This document shows positions 28,057-36,816 of a DNA stretch of 64,000 nucleotides, in pieces. Every line of letters starts with the position of its first letter. The first letter of the stretch is position 1. The notes under the pieces were generated by a model. The model saw nothing but the letters and a program-made list of their open reading frames with translations. It was not told the DNA's origin and ran no database searches. Location of the stretch: positions 191,273-255,272 of the forward strand of contig CAWJBD010000005.1 of assembly GCA_963841045.1 (NCBI GenBank). The letters are read 5' to 3'. The translations under genes and the position numbers were made by a program. The DNA is from Aalborgiella sp963841045. Lineage in GTDB: Bacteria; Pseudomonadota; Gammaproteobacteria; Burkholderiales; Burkholderiaceae_C.

Positions 28057-28623
28057 TCAGGCATTAAATCTGCTGCCAATATCAACGTCGCTCATTTCTA
28101 CAGACGAAAATTTCAAATGTTCAAAGGCTTTGAAATTAAAAAATCTAGCCAATATCAAACTTGGAAATTGTTCAATGCCTGTATTGTTGATATTCACACT
28201 CTCGTTATAAAACTCGCGTCTATCCGCAATCGCATTTTCTAAACCACTGATGCGAGACTGCAAATGCAAGAATTGTTCGTTTGACTTTAATTCTGGGTAT
28301 TGTTCGGCAACGGCAAACAACTGACCTAAACCGCTACGTAATGCGCCTTCAGCTGAACCCAAAGCACCAACATTGTGTGTTTCACGAGCTTGAGATACTT
28401 GAGAGCGCGCTTTGATTACTTTTTCTAGAGTTTCTTGCTCATGCTTCATGTACTGCTTGCAAGTATCAATCAGCTTTGGCAGTTCATCATGTCGTTGCTT
28501 TAACAGAACATCTATATTCGCCCATGCCTTGGAAACATTGTTTTTAATGTTTACCAGACTATTGAACAACATCACGCCGTACACGATCAAAACGATTAGC
28601 AGGACTAAAAATATGATGCCCAT
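28057..28623 (-). CDS. lemA: LemA family protein
   Basis: About 188 residues from ATG 28623 with AAGGAG six bases upstream. One N-terminal membrane helix (GIIFLVLLIVLIVYGVMLFN), then the LemA signature SLVNIKNNVSKAWANIDVLLKQRHDELPKLI, QARETHNVGALG and the alpha-helical bundle ending ESVNINNTGIEQFPSLILA, with ARFFNFKAFEHLKF at the C-terminus. An outward-facing membrane protein of unclear function; paired with the downstream GIDE/EF-hand gene. Confidence 0.93.
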   Translation of the reverse strand: MGIIFLVLLIVLIVYGVMLFNSLVNIKNNVSKAWANIDVLLKQRHDELPKLIDTCKQYMKHEQETLEKVIKARSQVSQARETHNVGALGSAEGALRSGLGQLFAVAEQYPELKSNEQFLHLQSRISGLENAIADRREFYNESVNINNTGIEQFPSLILARFFNFKAFEHLKFSSVEMSDVDIGSRFNA

Positions 28624-28847
28624 TACCAACTCCTTGTTGTTAACAATTAACCAAATAATCTGTGCGCATAAGTCTAACAGTGTTCGAAAAATGTTTTAAG
28701 CCTGAAGAAGGGGTTTGAGGCTTTGTTTCTGGACGCAAGTGTTTGATTAAGCGCAACGTGTTGGCATTCGGCTGGTATCTGTACCTTTCGGTAGATTGAC
28801 TAAACAACGGCATCGCTTTACCATGGTTTTTAATTCAAGGAGAAGCC

Positions 28848-30092
28848 ATGCGTACTTACATCCCTTTCCGCCGTAAATTTCTTCCTACCGGCACTGTCAT
28901 TGTTGTGCTGACAGCGTTACCCATCGCCCTGCAAGCACAACAGCAACAAAAAGTTTCGGGTCCGCAAGCACGCTACTGGGTGCAAGCCGAAACCCGTTCG
29001 GGCATGGCTGGCATGATGGCTGGCGGCGCAGGCGGCATGGGCGCTGCCATGAGCAGCATGTTTGGTCGTGGTGGTGGCAGCAGTCATTCCAAAACCTTGA
29101 AGCTGGATTTGGGTGCTGTGCGTGATGCCAACCCCGCCACGGGACAACACACCATCCCGCCAGCACTCAACATGGGTGAGAGCTTGCCATTGTTTGGTGA
29201 AAAACGCGCACCCCGTGAGTATGTGGAACGCGATGTACCGCAATGGGAAGAGCGTGATGGCAACATGCGCATGCTGTTCTTCTGGGGCTGTGGTGAAAAC
29301 GTAGGTCCAGGTCAACCGGTGGTGTTGGACACCAAAGAAATCATGGCAGGTCGATTACCCACCAACATGCGCTCGGCCTACGTGCGTGACAATACACGCG
29401 GCCCTGCTTTAGGGCGCGACCGTGGCTTTGCCGATTGGCCCAACGCCAATGACAACCCATCGGTACCCGCTAGCGCATCCATGGTGGGTGACCATGCGGT
29501 CAGCAGCAACATCAGCCCCAACATTCGGTTTTCTGTATCGGCAGCCAACGACTACCTCGACCCTGTCAACATGGCCAGCGCCAACGACCCATCGGGTGGC
29601 ATGCGGCTCAGCTGGAGCGCGGTTGACCGCAGCCTGGGCTATTTCGCCACGGCCATGGGCATGCGCGAAACAGCACCGCGCACCGCTGACATGGTGATGT
29701 GGAATTCCAGCGCACAACGCATGTTGGGTGGCGAAGCCTTGATGGGTTTCTTACCACCTGCAGAGGTGAATCGATTGGTGAGCGAGCGCATTGTCATGTC
29801 GCCCAGCACAACAGACTGTGTGATTCCCAAGCAAGTACTCGAAGCCGCAGGGGGTCAAATTTTCATGAGCAGCTTGAACGCTTTTGGTCCTGAGCTGAAC
29901 GTGGTGCACCCACCCCGCCCCAGCGATGTGCGCGTGGAATGGAAACAAGAATACGCAGTCAAAGTTCGCACCCGCTCTACCACCAGCATCATGCCCATGA
30001 TGTCTGGCATGGGTAGCTCTGACAGAGACGAACGCCCTTCCCGCGACCGACGCTCAGGCCCTTCAGGGTTCAGAGGCTTTTTTGGGCGTTGA
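28848..30092 (+). CDS. Uncharacterised exported protein with Met/Gly-rich segment
   Basis: 414 residues, intact, strong AAGGAG before ATG 28848. A signal peptide (TGTVIVVLTALPIALQAQ) precedes a striking Met/Gly segment MAGMMAGGAGGMGAAMSSMF at about residues 45-70, which could insert in membranes or bind copper. The remaining body has no motif I recognise: FFWGCGENVGPGQPVVLDTK, an SVSAANDYLDPV and a GGMRLSWSAVDRSLGY passage that look like repeated beta-domains of a cell-surface protein, and a basic tail RDERPSRDRRSGPSGFRGFF. Its 3' end overlaps the convergent dusC by 23 bases. Function unknown. Confidence 0.8.
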   Translation: MRTYIPFRRKFLPTGTVIVVLTALPIALQAQQQQKVSGPQARYWVQAETRSGMAGMMAGGAGGMGAAMSSMFGRGGGSSHSKTLKLDLGAVRDANPATGQHTIPPALNMGESLPLFGEKRAPREYVERDVPQWEERDGNMRMLFFWGCGENVGPGQPVVLDTKEIMAGRLPTNMRSAYVRDNTRGPALGRDRGFADWPNANDNPSVPASASMVGDHAVSSNISPNIRFSVSAANDYLDPVNMASANDPSGGMRLSWSAVDRSLGYFATAMGMRETAPRTADMVMWNSSAQRMLGGEALMGFLPPAEVNRLVSERIVMSPSTTDCVIPKQVLEAAGGQIFMSSLNAFGPELNVVHPPRPSDVRVEWKQEYAVKVRTRSTTSIMPMMSGMGSSDRDERPSRDRRSGPSGFRGFFGR

Positions 30093-31043
30093 GCTGAATT
30101 CCACGCAGCCACATGTCCACCATGGTGGGGTCGTTGCAGGTGCGAAAGTCTTGGTACACGGTTTCGGCTTCGGGGTAAGTGCGTCGTAAAAAGTTGAGCC
30201 ATTGTTTCAAGCGGCCAGTGCGCGACTTTTTATCGAGCCGCTTGGATACCAAAGCCCAATAGTCATTGATCAAGGGCAACAAGCTCGCCCAATCCAACGC
30301 TGGTGAGGGCTGTTGCTCACCCTCAGTTCAAGCGCATGAATAGCACGCGCCAATGCTGGGTTTTGCACCATGCCGCGCCCCAACATCAAGGCCTCGCAGC
30401 CGGATAACTCACGACACCGTGCGGCATCTTGCACGGTCCAAATTTCGCCATTGGCAATCACCGGAATGTTGACCACCGCACGCACATCGGCAATGCGCTC
30501 CCAGTACGCGGGTGGGCGGTAGCCGTGGGCTTGTGTGCGGGCGTGCACCACCAGTTCAGTCGCGCCGCTTTCGGCAATTGCTATAGCGCATTCTTCTGCT
30601 CGGCTATCGTCTTTGAAACCCAATCGCATCTTGGCTGAAACGGGAATGTGTGCCGGCACAGCACGCCGCACCGCTGCCACAATATCAGCCACCAGCTCAG
30701 GCTCGTCCAACAGCGCCGCACCGCCGCCATGGCGGTTCACCACTTTGGCGGGGCAGCCAAAATTCAAATCAATGCCAGGCGGGTTAAGTCGTGCCAATGA
30801 AGACGCGTTGTCAGCCAAACACGCCACATCAGAACCCAACAACTGCGGCCGCACAGGCACACCGCTGCTGGTGCGCCAGCCATTGAAAATCTCTGGCACC
30901 ACGCGCTGGTATACGCGGTCGGGTAGCACTGTGTTCGTGACGCGAATAAATTCTGACACACAACGATCCACCCCACCCGCGCGGGTGAGGATGTCGCGCA
31001 AGACAAAATCGAGTAGCCCCTCCATCGGGGCGAGGATGATCAA
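30070..31043 (-). CDS. dusC: tRNA-dihydrouridine synthase, DusC-like (one frameshift)
   Basis: About 324 residues. FMN-barrel start ILAPMEGLLDFVLRDILTR, catalytic Cys in NFGCPAKVVNRHGGGAALL, KMRLGFKDD, VHARTQAHGYRP and VIANGEIWTVQDA. It reduces a D-loop uridine (U16 in DusC) with NADPH. After an indel near 30290-30297 the C-terminal helical domain continues LDWASLLPLINDYWALVSKRL. The C-terminal part belongs to the gene although it appears as a separate frame. Confidence 0.9.
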
Positions 31044-31074
31044 GGCTTAAATCAGCAGACTGTCACAAAATCAG

Positions 31075-31584
31075 TCACAGTGCGCCCATGAAATCTTTCT
31101 TGCCCAAATCCACACCGTTGTGACGCAAGATGTTGTATGCGGTGGTGACATGGAAGAAAAAGTTGGGCAATGAATAGTGCAGCAAGTAAGTTTGACCCGG
31201 AAATTTGCGTTCGCGTGGTGTGCCTGGGTTTAAATGGATTTCGCGTGTCTCGCTGCCATCGATACTGGCGGCATCAAGCGTGCCCAAGAGTGCGATCGTT
31301 TTGTCAATGCGCGCACGCAAATCGGCAAAGCTGGATTCGTTATCGTCAAAGCTGGGTACTTCTTTGCCAGCCAAGCGCATGCACGTGCCTTTGGCAAAAT
31401 CGCAAGCCACTTGCACTTGTTTGGTCAAGGCAAACATATTCGGAAACAAACGGCTTTGCAGCAAAGCTTCAGGCGCAAATTTGTTGGCTTCAGCATGCGC
31501 TTCGGCTTTGCTTAAAAATGCGCTCATGGCTTTGAGGGTGTGCTGGAACACAGGGACGGATGCGGTGTACATAGAGAGTGACAT
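31075..31584 (-). CDS. DUF1993 family protein
   Basis: 169 residues, intact. MYTASVPVFQHTLKAMSAFLSKAEAHA and the C-terminal PNFFFHVTTAYNILRHNGVDLGKKDFMG are typical of DUF1993, a DinB-like four-helix bundle with possible metal-binding His. Function unknown. It follows dusC's start by 31 bases on the same strand. Confidence 0.85.
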   Translation of the reverse strand: MSLSMYTASVPVFQHTLKAMSAFLSKAEAHAEANKFAPEALLQSRLFPNMFALTKQVQVACDFAKGTCMRLAGKEVPSFDDNESSFADLRARIDKTIALLGTLDAASIDGSETREIHLNPGTPRERKFPGQTYLLHYSLPNFFFHVTTAYNILRHNGVDLGKKDFMGAL

Positions 31585-31660
31585 GGTGAATCCTTAAAAT
31601 AGTAGCCATAGAAATGACCGAACAACGAAAAGCAGCAAGTCTAACGCCAAGCGAATAACC

Positions 31661-31993
31661 ATGCCTGACACACCTCAAGATGCCAATACGGACGCGCAGA
31701 TATTCACCGTCACGGTGCAGCCCACAGAGGCAACATTCCGCATTGCAGCCGATCAAACCATTTTGCAAGCCGCCGAACGCGCGCTGATTTACCCTTTGAG
31801 TTCCTGCCGCAACGGCACTTGCCGCACCTGCATCAGCACACTGGTCAGTGGCAGCGTGCGCTACAACACCGATTGGCCTGGCCTCTTGGCAGAGGAAAAA
31901 GAAGCTGGTTTGCTGTTACCCTGCTGCGCGCATGCGCAAAGTGACTTGGTGGTGCAGTTTGGCATCAACAATACCCAATCAGGCAAAGTTTAA
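31661..31993 (+). CDS. Plant-type [2Fe-2S] ferredoxin
   Basis: 110 residues. The cluster motif is SSCRNGTCRTC (C-x4-C-x2-C) with the last Cys in LLPCCAHAQSDL. An N-terminal beta strand FTVTVQPTEATFRIAADQTIL fits the beta-grasp fold. Likely a small electron carrier to an oxygenase or reductase. Stand-alone gene; its end abuts repeat copy 4. Confidence 0.88.
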   Translation: MPDTPQDANTDAQIFTVTVQPTEATFRIAADQTILQAAERALIYPLSSCRNGTCRTCISTLVSGSVRYNTDWPGLLAEEKEAGLLLPCCAHAQSDLVVQFGINNTQSGKV

Positions 31994-32052
31994 GCATCAA
32001 ATTGACCTCTAGCCGGCGTATTAATTGCCTAGTATGCTATTAAATATATAGC
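31994..32052 (+). repeat. Interspersed palindromic repeat, copy 4
   Basis: One of the best-preserved copies: TTGACCTCTAGCCGGCGTAT, TAATTGCCTAGTATGC and the stem TGCTATTAAATATATAGCA. It lies between convergent ferredoxin and GNAT genes. Confidence 0.85.
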
Positions 32053-32095
32053 AATAGAATGACAATGATAGACAACGCGAATTAATCTATTTTGC

Positions 32096-32626
32096 CTAAG
32101 ATAAAGAGCGTTTTAAACGAATCTCTTCCAACTTCGCACCGCCCACTTCCACGGTTTTCAGGGTATTCATTTCGCGTTTGAAGCCAGCTTTTTCGTAAAA
32201 CTCCAATGCGCGTTCGTTTTGCAAGAGCACCCACAGCGTGGCATCGGTGAACTCTTCTTCCAACATGCCTTCGCGGGCAGCGTCCCACAGCGCCAAGCCT
32301 ACACCTTTGCCCCAATGTTCGGGGTCCACATAAATGGCCCAAATTTCGCCGGTGGTGGGTTTGGATTTTTCGTCTCGACTGCGGTCAAAGCCGACAAAGC
32401 CAATGACTTTTTCACCCGTTTTGGTGGAGCCCATCGCTACCCACACTTGGGGTTCGCTGTATTCAATGGCATCTTGCCAAAAGGCTTGGCGTTTGGTTGT
32501 CGATAAGTTGTCGAGATGTTCGTCTGCCATGATGCCGGCATAGGCCATTTGCCAAGCGCGAATGTGGATGGCGGTGATGGCGGGGACATCGCCCTCGGTA
32601 GCAGGGCGTACGGTGATGTTTTGCAT
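32096..32626 (-). CDS. GNAT family N-acetyltransferase
   Basis: 176 residues, intact. VRPATEGDVPAITAIHIRAWQMAYAG at the N-terminus, central strand KVIGFVGFDRSR, acetyl-CoA loop WAIYVDPEHWGKGVGLALWDA and C-terminal LWVLLQNERALEFYEKAGFKRE, the usual GNAT motifs. Acetylates an unknown amine substrate. Confidence 0.88.
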   Translation of the reverse strand: MQNITVRPATEGDVPAITAIHIRAWQMAYAGIMADEHLDNLSTTKRQAFWQDAIEYSEPQVWVAMGSTKTGEKVIGFVGFDRSRDEKSKPTTGEIWAIYVDPEHWGKGVGLALWDAAREGMLEEEFTDATLWVLLQNERALEFYEKAGFKREMNTLKTVEVGGAKLEEIRLKRSLS

Positions 32627-32759
32627 GTTAATTGAGTGACTGAAAAGATGGGACGGAAGGTATGAAAGTAAGAAATCAAATTAAAATAATTGAAGTGGTC
32701 GATAATAACGATACTCGGACCACAGCTCTCACAAATTTTTAACTGCATTGGAGAAAATC

Positions 32760-32909
32760 ATGGCAAAAGGCATTGGCGCTCAAAAAATGGTTAAAAAACC
32801 GAAAAAAGACACCACTCCCCCAAAAGCAATTTCGCTGGACAAACCCCAACCCAGCGTGGTCACGCAAGTGCCCCTGCGCGGCAAAGCGGCCAAGCTGGCG
32901 AAGAAATAA
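32760..32909 (+). CDS. Small basic protein, 49 residues
   Basis: ATG 32760 with GGAG seven bases upstream. MAKGIGAQKMVKKPKKDTT, a Pro/Lys-rich middle and a final PLRGKAAKLAKK; it is highly basic and probably unstructured. It ends directly before the VF530 gene, so the two are translationally linked. Short genes of this type are found next to VF530 genes in Burkholderiales, but no function is known. Confidence 0.65.
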   Translation: MAKGIGAQKMVKKPKKDTTPPKAISLDKPQPSVVTQVPLRGKAAKLAKK

Positions 32910-33185
32910 TTGCAAGATACTGCTCAGATGCAGCAAGCGCCTGCATCGCCCCCAACGCAAGCCCGCAATCCATTGCACGGCGTAACGCTGGAGGCCATGG
33001 TCACTGCACTGCAAGCGCATTACGGCTGGGACGAGCTGGGGCAACGCATTCACATTCGCTGTTTTGTGCTGGACCCCAGCGTGGCATCTAGCCTGAAATT
33101 TTTGCGCAAAACGCCTTGGGCGCGTGAGAAGGTGGAAAGCTTGTATTTATTCATGCTGCGTGAACAAAAACGCGCAGCAACCTGA
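32910..33185 (+). CDS. VF530 family DNA-binding protein
   Basis: About 85-91 residues (TTG 32910 or ATG 32928). ARNPLHGVTLEAMVTALQAHYGWDELGQRIHIRCFVLDPSVASSLKFLRKTPWAREKVESLYL is the characteristic VF530/DUF2132 domain, solved structurally as a helical protein and predicted to bind DNA. It follows the 49-residue basic protein directly. Confidence 0.85.
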   Translation: MQDTAQMQQAPASPPTQARNPLHGVTLEAMVTALQAHYGWDELGQRIHIRCFVLDPSVASSLKFLRKTPWAREKVESLYLFMLREQKRAAT

Positions 33186-33187
33186 TT

Positions 33188-34091
33188 TTGCTCCCTGTCA
33201 AAAACGGCGTCGGCCCCAGCGTTGTCGGCCTGCCGAAAGATGAATCTGCCCAATGGCGCACCATCACCGACTTTTTAGTTGAACGATTCCCCGCTATTCC
33301 CCGCGCCACGTGGTTGCAACGCATGGCCGATGGCGATGTGCAAGACGAGTTCGGCGTAGCCGTCACAGCAGAGCGCCCCTACCAAGGCCATATTCGCGTT
33401 TACTACTACCGCGATCTGGAGGTAGAAGACCGCATCCCTTTCGATGAAGTGATCTTGCACCAAGACGAGCATCTCATCGTGGTCGACAAACCGCATTTCT
33501 TGCCCGTCACCCCATCAGGCAAATACCTGCAAGAGACGGTGTTGGTACGATTGAAGCGCAAACTGGGTTTGGACGATTTGGTGCCCATTCACCGCATCGA
33601 CCGCGACACCGCCGGTTTGGTGCTGTTCAGTGTTCAACCCCAAACACGCGATGCCTACCAAGCCCTGTTTCGCGACCGTGCTGTGAACAAAACCTACCAT
33701 GCCATCGCACCGTGGAACCCCACCAACCGCTTTCCTATTCAATACGAAAGCCGCTTGGACGAAGACAAATCAGCAGGCCGTGGTTTCATGACGCAATGCG
33801 AAGTAGCTGGCACGCCCAACAGTTTGACGCACATTGATGTGCTGCAAATTCAAGGGCGACTGGGCCAAGTACCGGCTCAAACCCATCACCGGCAAGCGCC
33901 ACCAACTGCGTGTGCACATGAACGCGCTGGGCTTGCCCATCAAAGGCGATGGCATTTACCCCGTGCTGACACCAGAAGGGCAAATCGATTACGCCAACCC
34001 TTTGCAACTGTTGGCCAAATCCATTGAGTGGCGTGACCCCATCACCCATGCATGGCGACAGTTTGATAGCTCCTTTGAATTATTGTTATAA
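33188..34091 (+). CDS. RluA-family pseudouridine synthase (one frameshift)
   Basis: About 301 residues. N-terminal extension with FLVERFPAIPRATWLQRMADGDV, a non-canonical S4-like region, then the catalytic motif HRIDRDTAGLVLFS (Asp), VVDKPHFLPVTPSG and, after a frameshift near 33855-33870, KPITGKRHQLRVHMNALGLPIKGD, the RluA family's second conserved block. It isomerises specific uridines in rRNA or tRNA. Subgroup (RluA, RluC or TruC-like) cannot be fixed. Confidence 0.88.
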
Positions 34092-34160
34092 CGCAAATCT
34101 TTGCGTAAGCTTTGCACTCTTTTTCACGTCTTGCAACAAACCATTGAACAAGGAGTCAAC

Positions 34161-34733
34161 ATGCACCACAGCTTTAAAAATTTACTTATTGCAACCGCAC
34201 TGTTCGCAGCCACCAGCACGTTTGCCAATGAAGCTCTGCTGTTAGAAGCACGCAATGTTGCCAGCATGGTGCCGCCCAAATTACTGCAAGTGTTGACTGA
34301 AGAAATTGCCAAAGGCGGCCCTGCGTCTGCCATTGAAGTTTGCAATGTGAAAGCACCCCAGATGGCCAAAGCCGCATCCGAACAAACGGGTTGGATGGTG
34401 AAACGTGTCAGCCTGCAAAACCGCAATCCCAAAGCCGTGCCAGATGCGTGGGAACGTGCGGTATTGGAAGATTTTGATAAACGCGCTGCAGCAGGTGAAA
34501 GTCCTACGACGCTAGAAAAAGGCGAGCTGGTGAGCAATGGCGATAAAGGTAACGAATACCGCTACATGCGCGCTTTACCTGTTGGCAATATTTGTTTGGC
34601 TTGCCATGGTACAGCTGACAAACTCAGCGCCGAAGTTAAATCCAAGCTGCAATCACTCTACCCCAACGACAAAGCGGTTGGCTACACCTTGGGCCAATTG
34701 CGTGGCGCAATGACGATTCGTAAAGCTCAGTGA
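34161..34733 (+). CDS. DUF3365 (Tll0287-like) periplasmic haem protein
   Basis: About 190 residues from ATG 34161, preceded by AAGGAG. A short signal peptide (LLIATALFAATSTFA) precedes an alpha/beta domain, and a single CXXCH site (GNICLACHG) lies in the C-terminal half. This matches the DUF3365/Tll0287-like family, in which the haem sits within a PAS-like fold and is thought to sense redox or gas ligands. A sensor or electron carrier role is inferred. Confidence 0.82.
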   Translation: MHHSFKNLLIATALFAATSTFANEALLLEARNVASMVPPKLLQVLTEEIAKGGPASAIEVCNVKAPQMAKAASEQTGWMVKRVSLQNRNPKAVPDAWERAVLEDFDKRAAAGESPTTLEKGELVSNGDKGNEYRYMRALPVGNICLACHGTADKLSAEVKSKLQSLYPNDKAVGYTLGQLRGAMTIRKAQ

Positions 34734-34744
34734 TTTGTCTTCTC

Positions 34745-34790
34745 TGCTATGCTTTGGATAGCAGCTTAGGTCTTCAATACGGCTTACCAT
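34745..34790 (-). repeat. Interspersed palindromic repeat, copy 10 (degenerate)
   Basis: GCTATGCTTTGGATAGCAGC followed by CTTAGGTCTTCAATACGGCT. It keeps the stem GCTAT...ATAGC and the AATACGGC part in minus orientation. The last codons and stop of the cupin gene (GKPY-TGA) fall within it. Confidence 0.55.
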
Positions 34791-35244
34791 CTTTGTGCAA
34801 GAACTGCCACTTGCCATCGCTGCCCAGCTTGGCTTGCAAGTCATCGTCTGGGTAGCTGCCTGCATCGCCCGCTGCGCGGTCGCCCACTTCCAGGTACACC
34901 ACTTCTGCTGTTGATCTATTCACCAATTGGTGGGCATTGCCAGTACCTGCTTTGAAACCCGCGCACATACCTGCCGTTAAAGTCGTTTCTCCCTCATCGC
35001 TAATCAACATCGCCACACCTTCCAAGATGTAAACAAATTCATCTTGCTGGGTATGCGCATGGCGCAGTGCGGAGATGGCACCAGGTTGCAGGCGGGTAAG
35101 GTTGACACCGAAATTGGTCAAGCCAAACGCATCACCCAAAGCCCGCTTTTCGCGCCCAGCAATGCGCGATGCAAATTGCTCAGGGTAAACCGATGGCTTG
35201 GCACGCGGCGCAACATCTTTGGCCATCACAGCAATTGGGTTCAT
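34774..35244 (-). CDS. Cupin domain protein
   Basis: 156 residues. A single cupin barrel: ISALRHAHTQQDEFVYILEGVAML (H-x-H...E metal ligands), then AGFKAGTGNAHQLVNRS. About 20 residues (GSYPDDDLQAK) follow the barrel. The final residues overlap repeat copy 10. Likely a small isomerase- or sugar-binding protein of unknown substrate. Confidence 0.83.
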   Translation of the reverse strand: MNPIAVMAKDVAPRAKPSVYPEQFASRIAGREKRALGDAFGLTNFGVNLTRLQPGAISALRHAHTQQDEFVYILEGVAMLISDEGETTLTAGMCAGFKAGTGNAHQLVNRSTAEVVYLEVGDRAAGDAGSYPDDDLQAKLGSDGKWQFLHKDGKPY

Positions 35245-35293
35245 GGTCGCACTCCTTCATATCAATGTCATTAAATACAAATGTGATACAGCA

Positions 35294-35358
35294 TAATGCT
35301 ATACTTATAATAGCAATATAGGCAATAAATACGCCGGCTACAGGCTAATTTCTTATAT
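35294..35358 (-). repeat. Interspersed palindromic repeat, copy 5
   Basis: GCTATACTTATAATAGC, AGGCAATAAATACGCCGGCT and ATATAAGAAAT on the reverse strand. It overlaps the 3' end of the small 2TM gene and supplies its stop. Confidence 0.8.
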
Positions 35359-35591
35359 TTTTTGACATGCACACTGCGTTGCAGTTGCAGTCATCAGGGT
35401 TGGCCACCAGCAGCCATGCAATGGCGGTGACACCAAAAATAGCAGCGTACCACCAGTCATTCCCAGTGAAGTGCTTGCCCACCCAGCCAATAGCCGTCCC
35501 AACTGCCACGCAAGCCAGCAACAGCCCTAGGCGGGCTTTGCGGTTGACAGGTGATGCAGTTGGCGTTGCAGGTAATTGGTGACTCGTTCAT
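35345..35591 (-). CDS. Small two-helix membrane protein (one frameshift)
   Basis: From ATG 35591 the first frame gives MNESPIT; after an early indel the other frame reads PATPTASPVNRKARLGLLLACVAVGTAI, then GWVGKHFTGNDWWYAAIFGVTAIAWLLVANPDDCNC. Two membrane segments and a short loop with WW. About 82 residues. No family is certain; the C-terminal ANPDDC is reminiscent of a Comamonadaceae conserved hypothetical. The stop lies inside repeat copy 5. Confidence 0.55.
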
Positions 35592-35619
35592 GGTGAACAA
35601 GTTTACTGCAAATCAGCGT

Positions 35620-36284
35620 TTAGCGGCTTGAACGGACTAAGCGGATTCCAAAAGAGTTGCCTCGGTATTCTTTGTTTCCTGCCGTAGCGGGGGGCGTAAA
35701 ACTGATCCGGTGCTGTCTCTATCAAATCCAGATTCATTTGTCCAATATGCGCGTGAACTTACCTCTGGAAAATCTGTCAGCTTACTGCTTAATAAACCCA
35801 ACGCAACCAACTCATTTCTTGATGGTAAGCGCCAATCCGTAAAACCACACAACGCACTTGCATTGACGGCATTCTTGTAACCTATTGAATTGCTTTCAGC
35901 ATTGACTTGACCACTTGTCGGCGCAGCGTAAACACTGGGTCTACCTGCAATTTCAAATTCAACTTGCAATGCGGTTGTGCTATCGAAATTGGTAAATGTT
36001 AGTCCAACAAACCGCATATCCGCAGGATCTAAACTTTTACCTTCCCAAATCAAGCCGGTAGCGTAATCTTTTGCACATTGCGTGCCAAAGTTCCCACCCG
36101 CAGGGTTGGTGACATAGCCATAGCCCGTGGTAGGTTCTGTAGCAGCAGAATCGGTTGGTGTGGAACCTGCAGTCCCACCAGTACTAGTTTCTTCAGGCGC
36201 TGTGGCATCGCCACCACCCCCGCTACATGCAACAAGCAATGCGACTACTGATATTGCAATGAGAATTTGTTTGATGTGTTTCAT
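35620..36284 (-). CDS. DUF1566 (Lcl C-terminal domain) lipoprotein 1 (one frameshift)
   Basis: About 221 residues. Lipobox LLVAC, then Gly4, a Thr/Ser linker and the domain: GYGYVTNPAGGNFG...CAKDYATGLIWEGK, SIGYKNAVNASALCGFTDWRLPSRNELVAL, YWTNES. The raw frame ends ESA, but a shift at the six-G run around 35691-35696 restores GNKEYRGNSFGIRLVRSSR, the RLVR ending of the family. An outer-membrane or surface lipoprotein of unknown role; the domain is often found in adhesion-related or C-type-lectin-like proteins. Last gene of the five-gene operon. Confidence 0.8.
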
Positions 36285-36319
36285 ACCTGTTTCCTGTTGC
36301 TTGTTTTAATGCAGATAAA

Positions 36320-36799
36320 CTAGCGCACCAAGCGCAAATGCGCTTTGTTGTTTCGGTGGTATTTGGATGCATGCCCACCGTTGAAATAGACCACCATCGC
36401 TTGGGTGGCCTCAGATTCGTGCGGCGTGGCTGACCAAAATTGTCGGGGTGCTGTGCCTGGAAAAACATCAACATCTATCGCAGCGGGCTTGCCTGCTGGT
36501 TTGACCAAGGTAGCCAGCTCATCAATAGTCGGTACACGCCATTTGATTTTTTTCTTATCCACAATTTGAACTTGTCTATTGGCATGCGCCAGCGCACCTT
36601 TGTAATTGAACTCTTGCGCCTTGCCAGTGCATTTGTCCACATCCCAAACCTGTCCCTCGCTACACCGCCGCCAAGTTAAACCTGTGGTCGTGTCCTGAAC
36701 TTCCATAGCATTGCCACTGATGGTAAAACGCTCATCAGCCAGCGCAGGCTGACTGGTGATGAGGGTGATTGCTATCCAAAGTAATTGAAGGAGTTTCAT
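36320..36799 (-). CDS. DUF1566 domain protein 2, secreted without lipid anchor
   Basis: 159 residues, intact. A plain Sec signal (LLWIAITLITSQPALA) and one DUF1566 domain: VQDTTTGLTWRRCSEGQVWD, EFNYKGALAHANRQ, WRVPTIDELATLV, FWSATPHESEATQAMVVYFNGGH, ending HLRLVR. Unlike its neighbours it is not a lipoprotein and has no spacer, so it may act as the soluble partner. 36 bases to the next DUF1566 gene downstream. Confidence 0.82.
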   Translation of the reverse strand: MKLLQLLWIAITLITSQPALADERFTISGNAMEVQDTTTGLTWRRCSEGQVWDVDKCTGKAQEFNYKGALAHANRQVQIVDKKKIKWRVPTIDELATLVKPAGKPAAIDVDVFPGTAPRQFWSATPHESEATQAMVVYFNGGHASKYHRNNKAHLRLVR

Positions 36800-36816
36800 A
36801 ACCTATCCTCCTTCAT

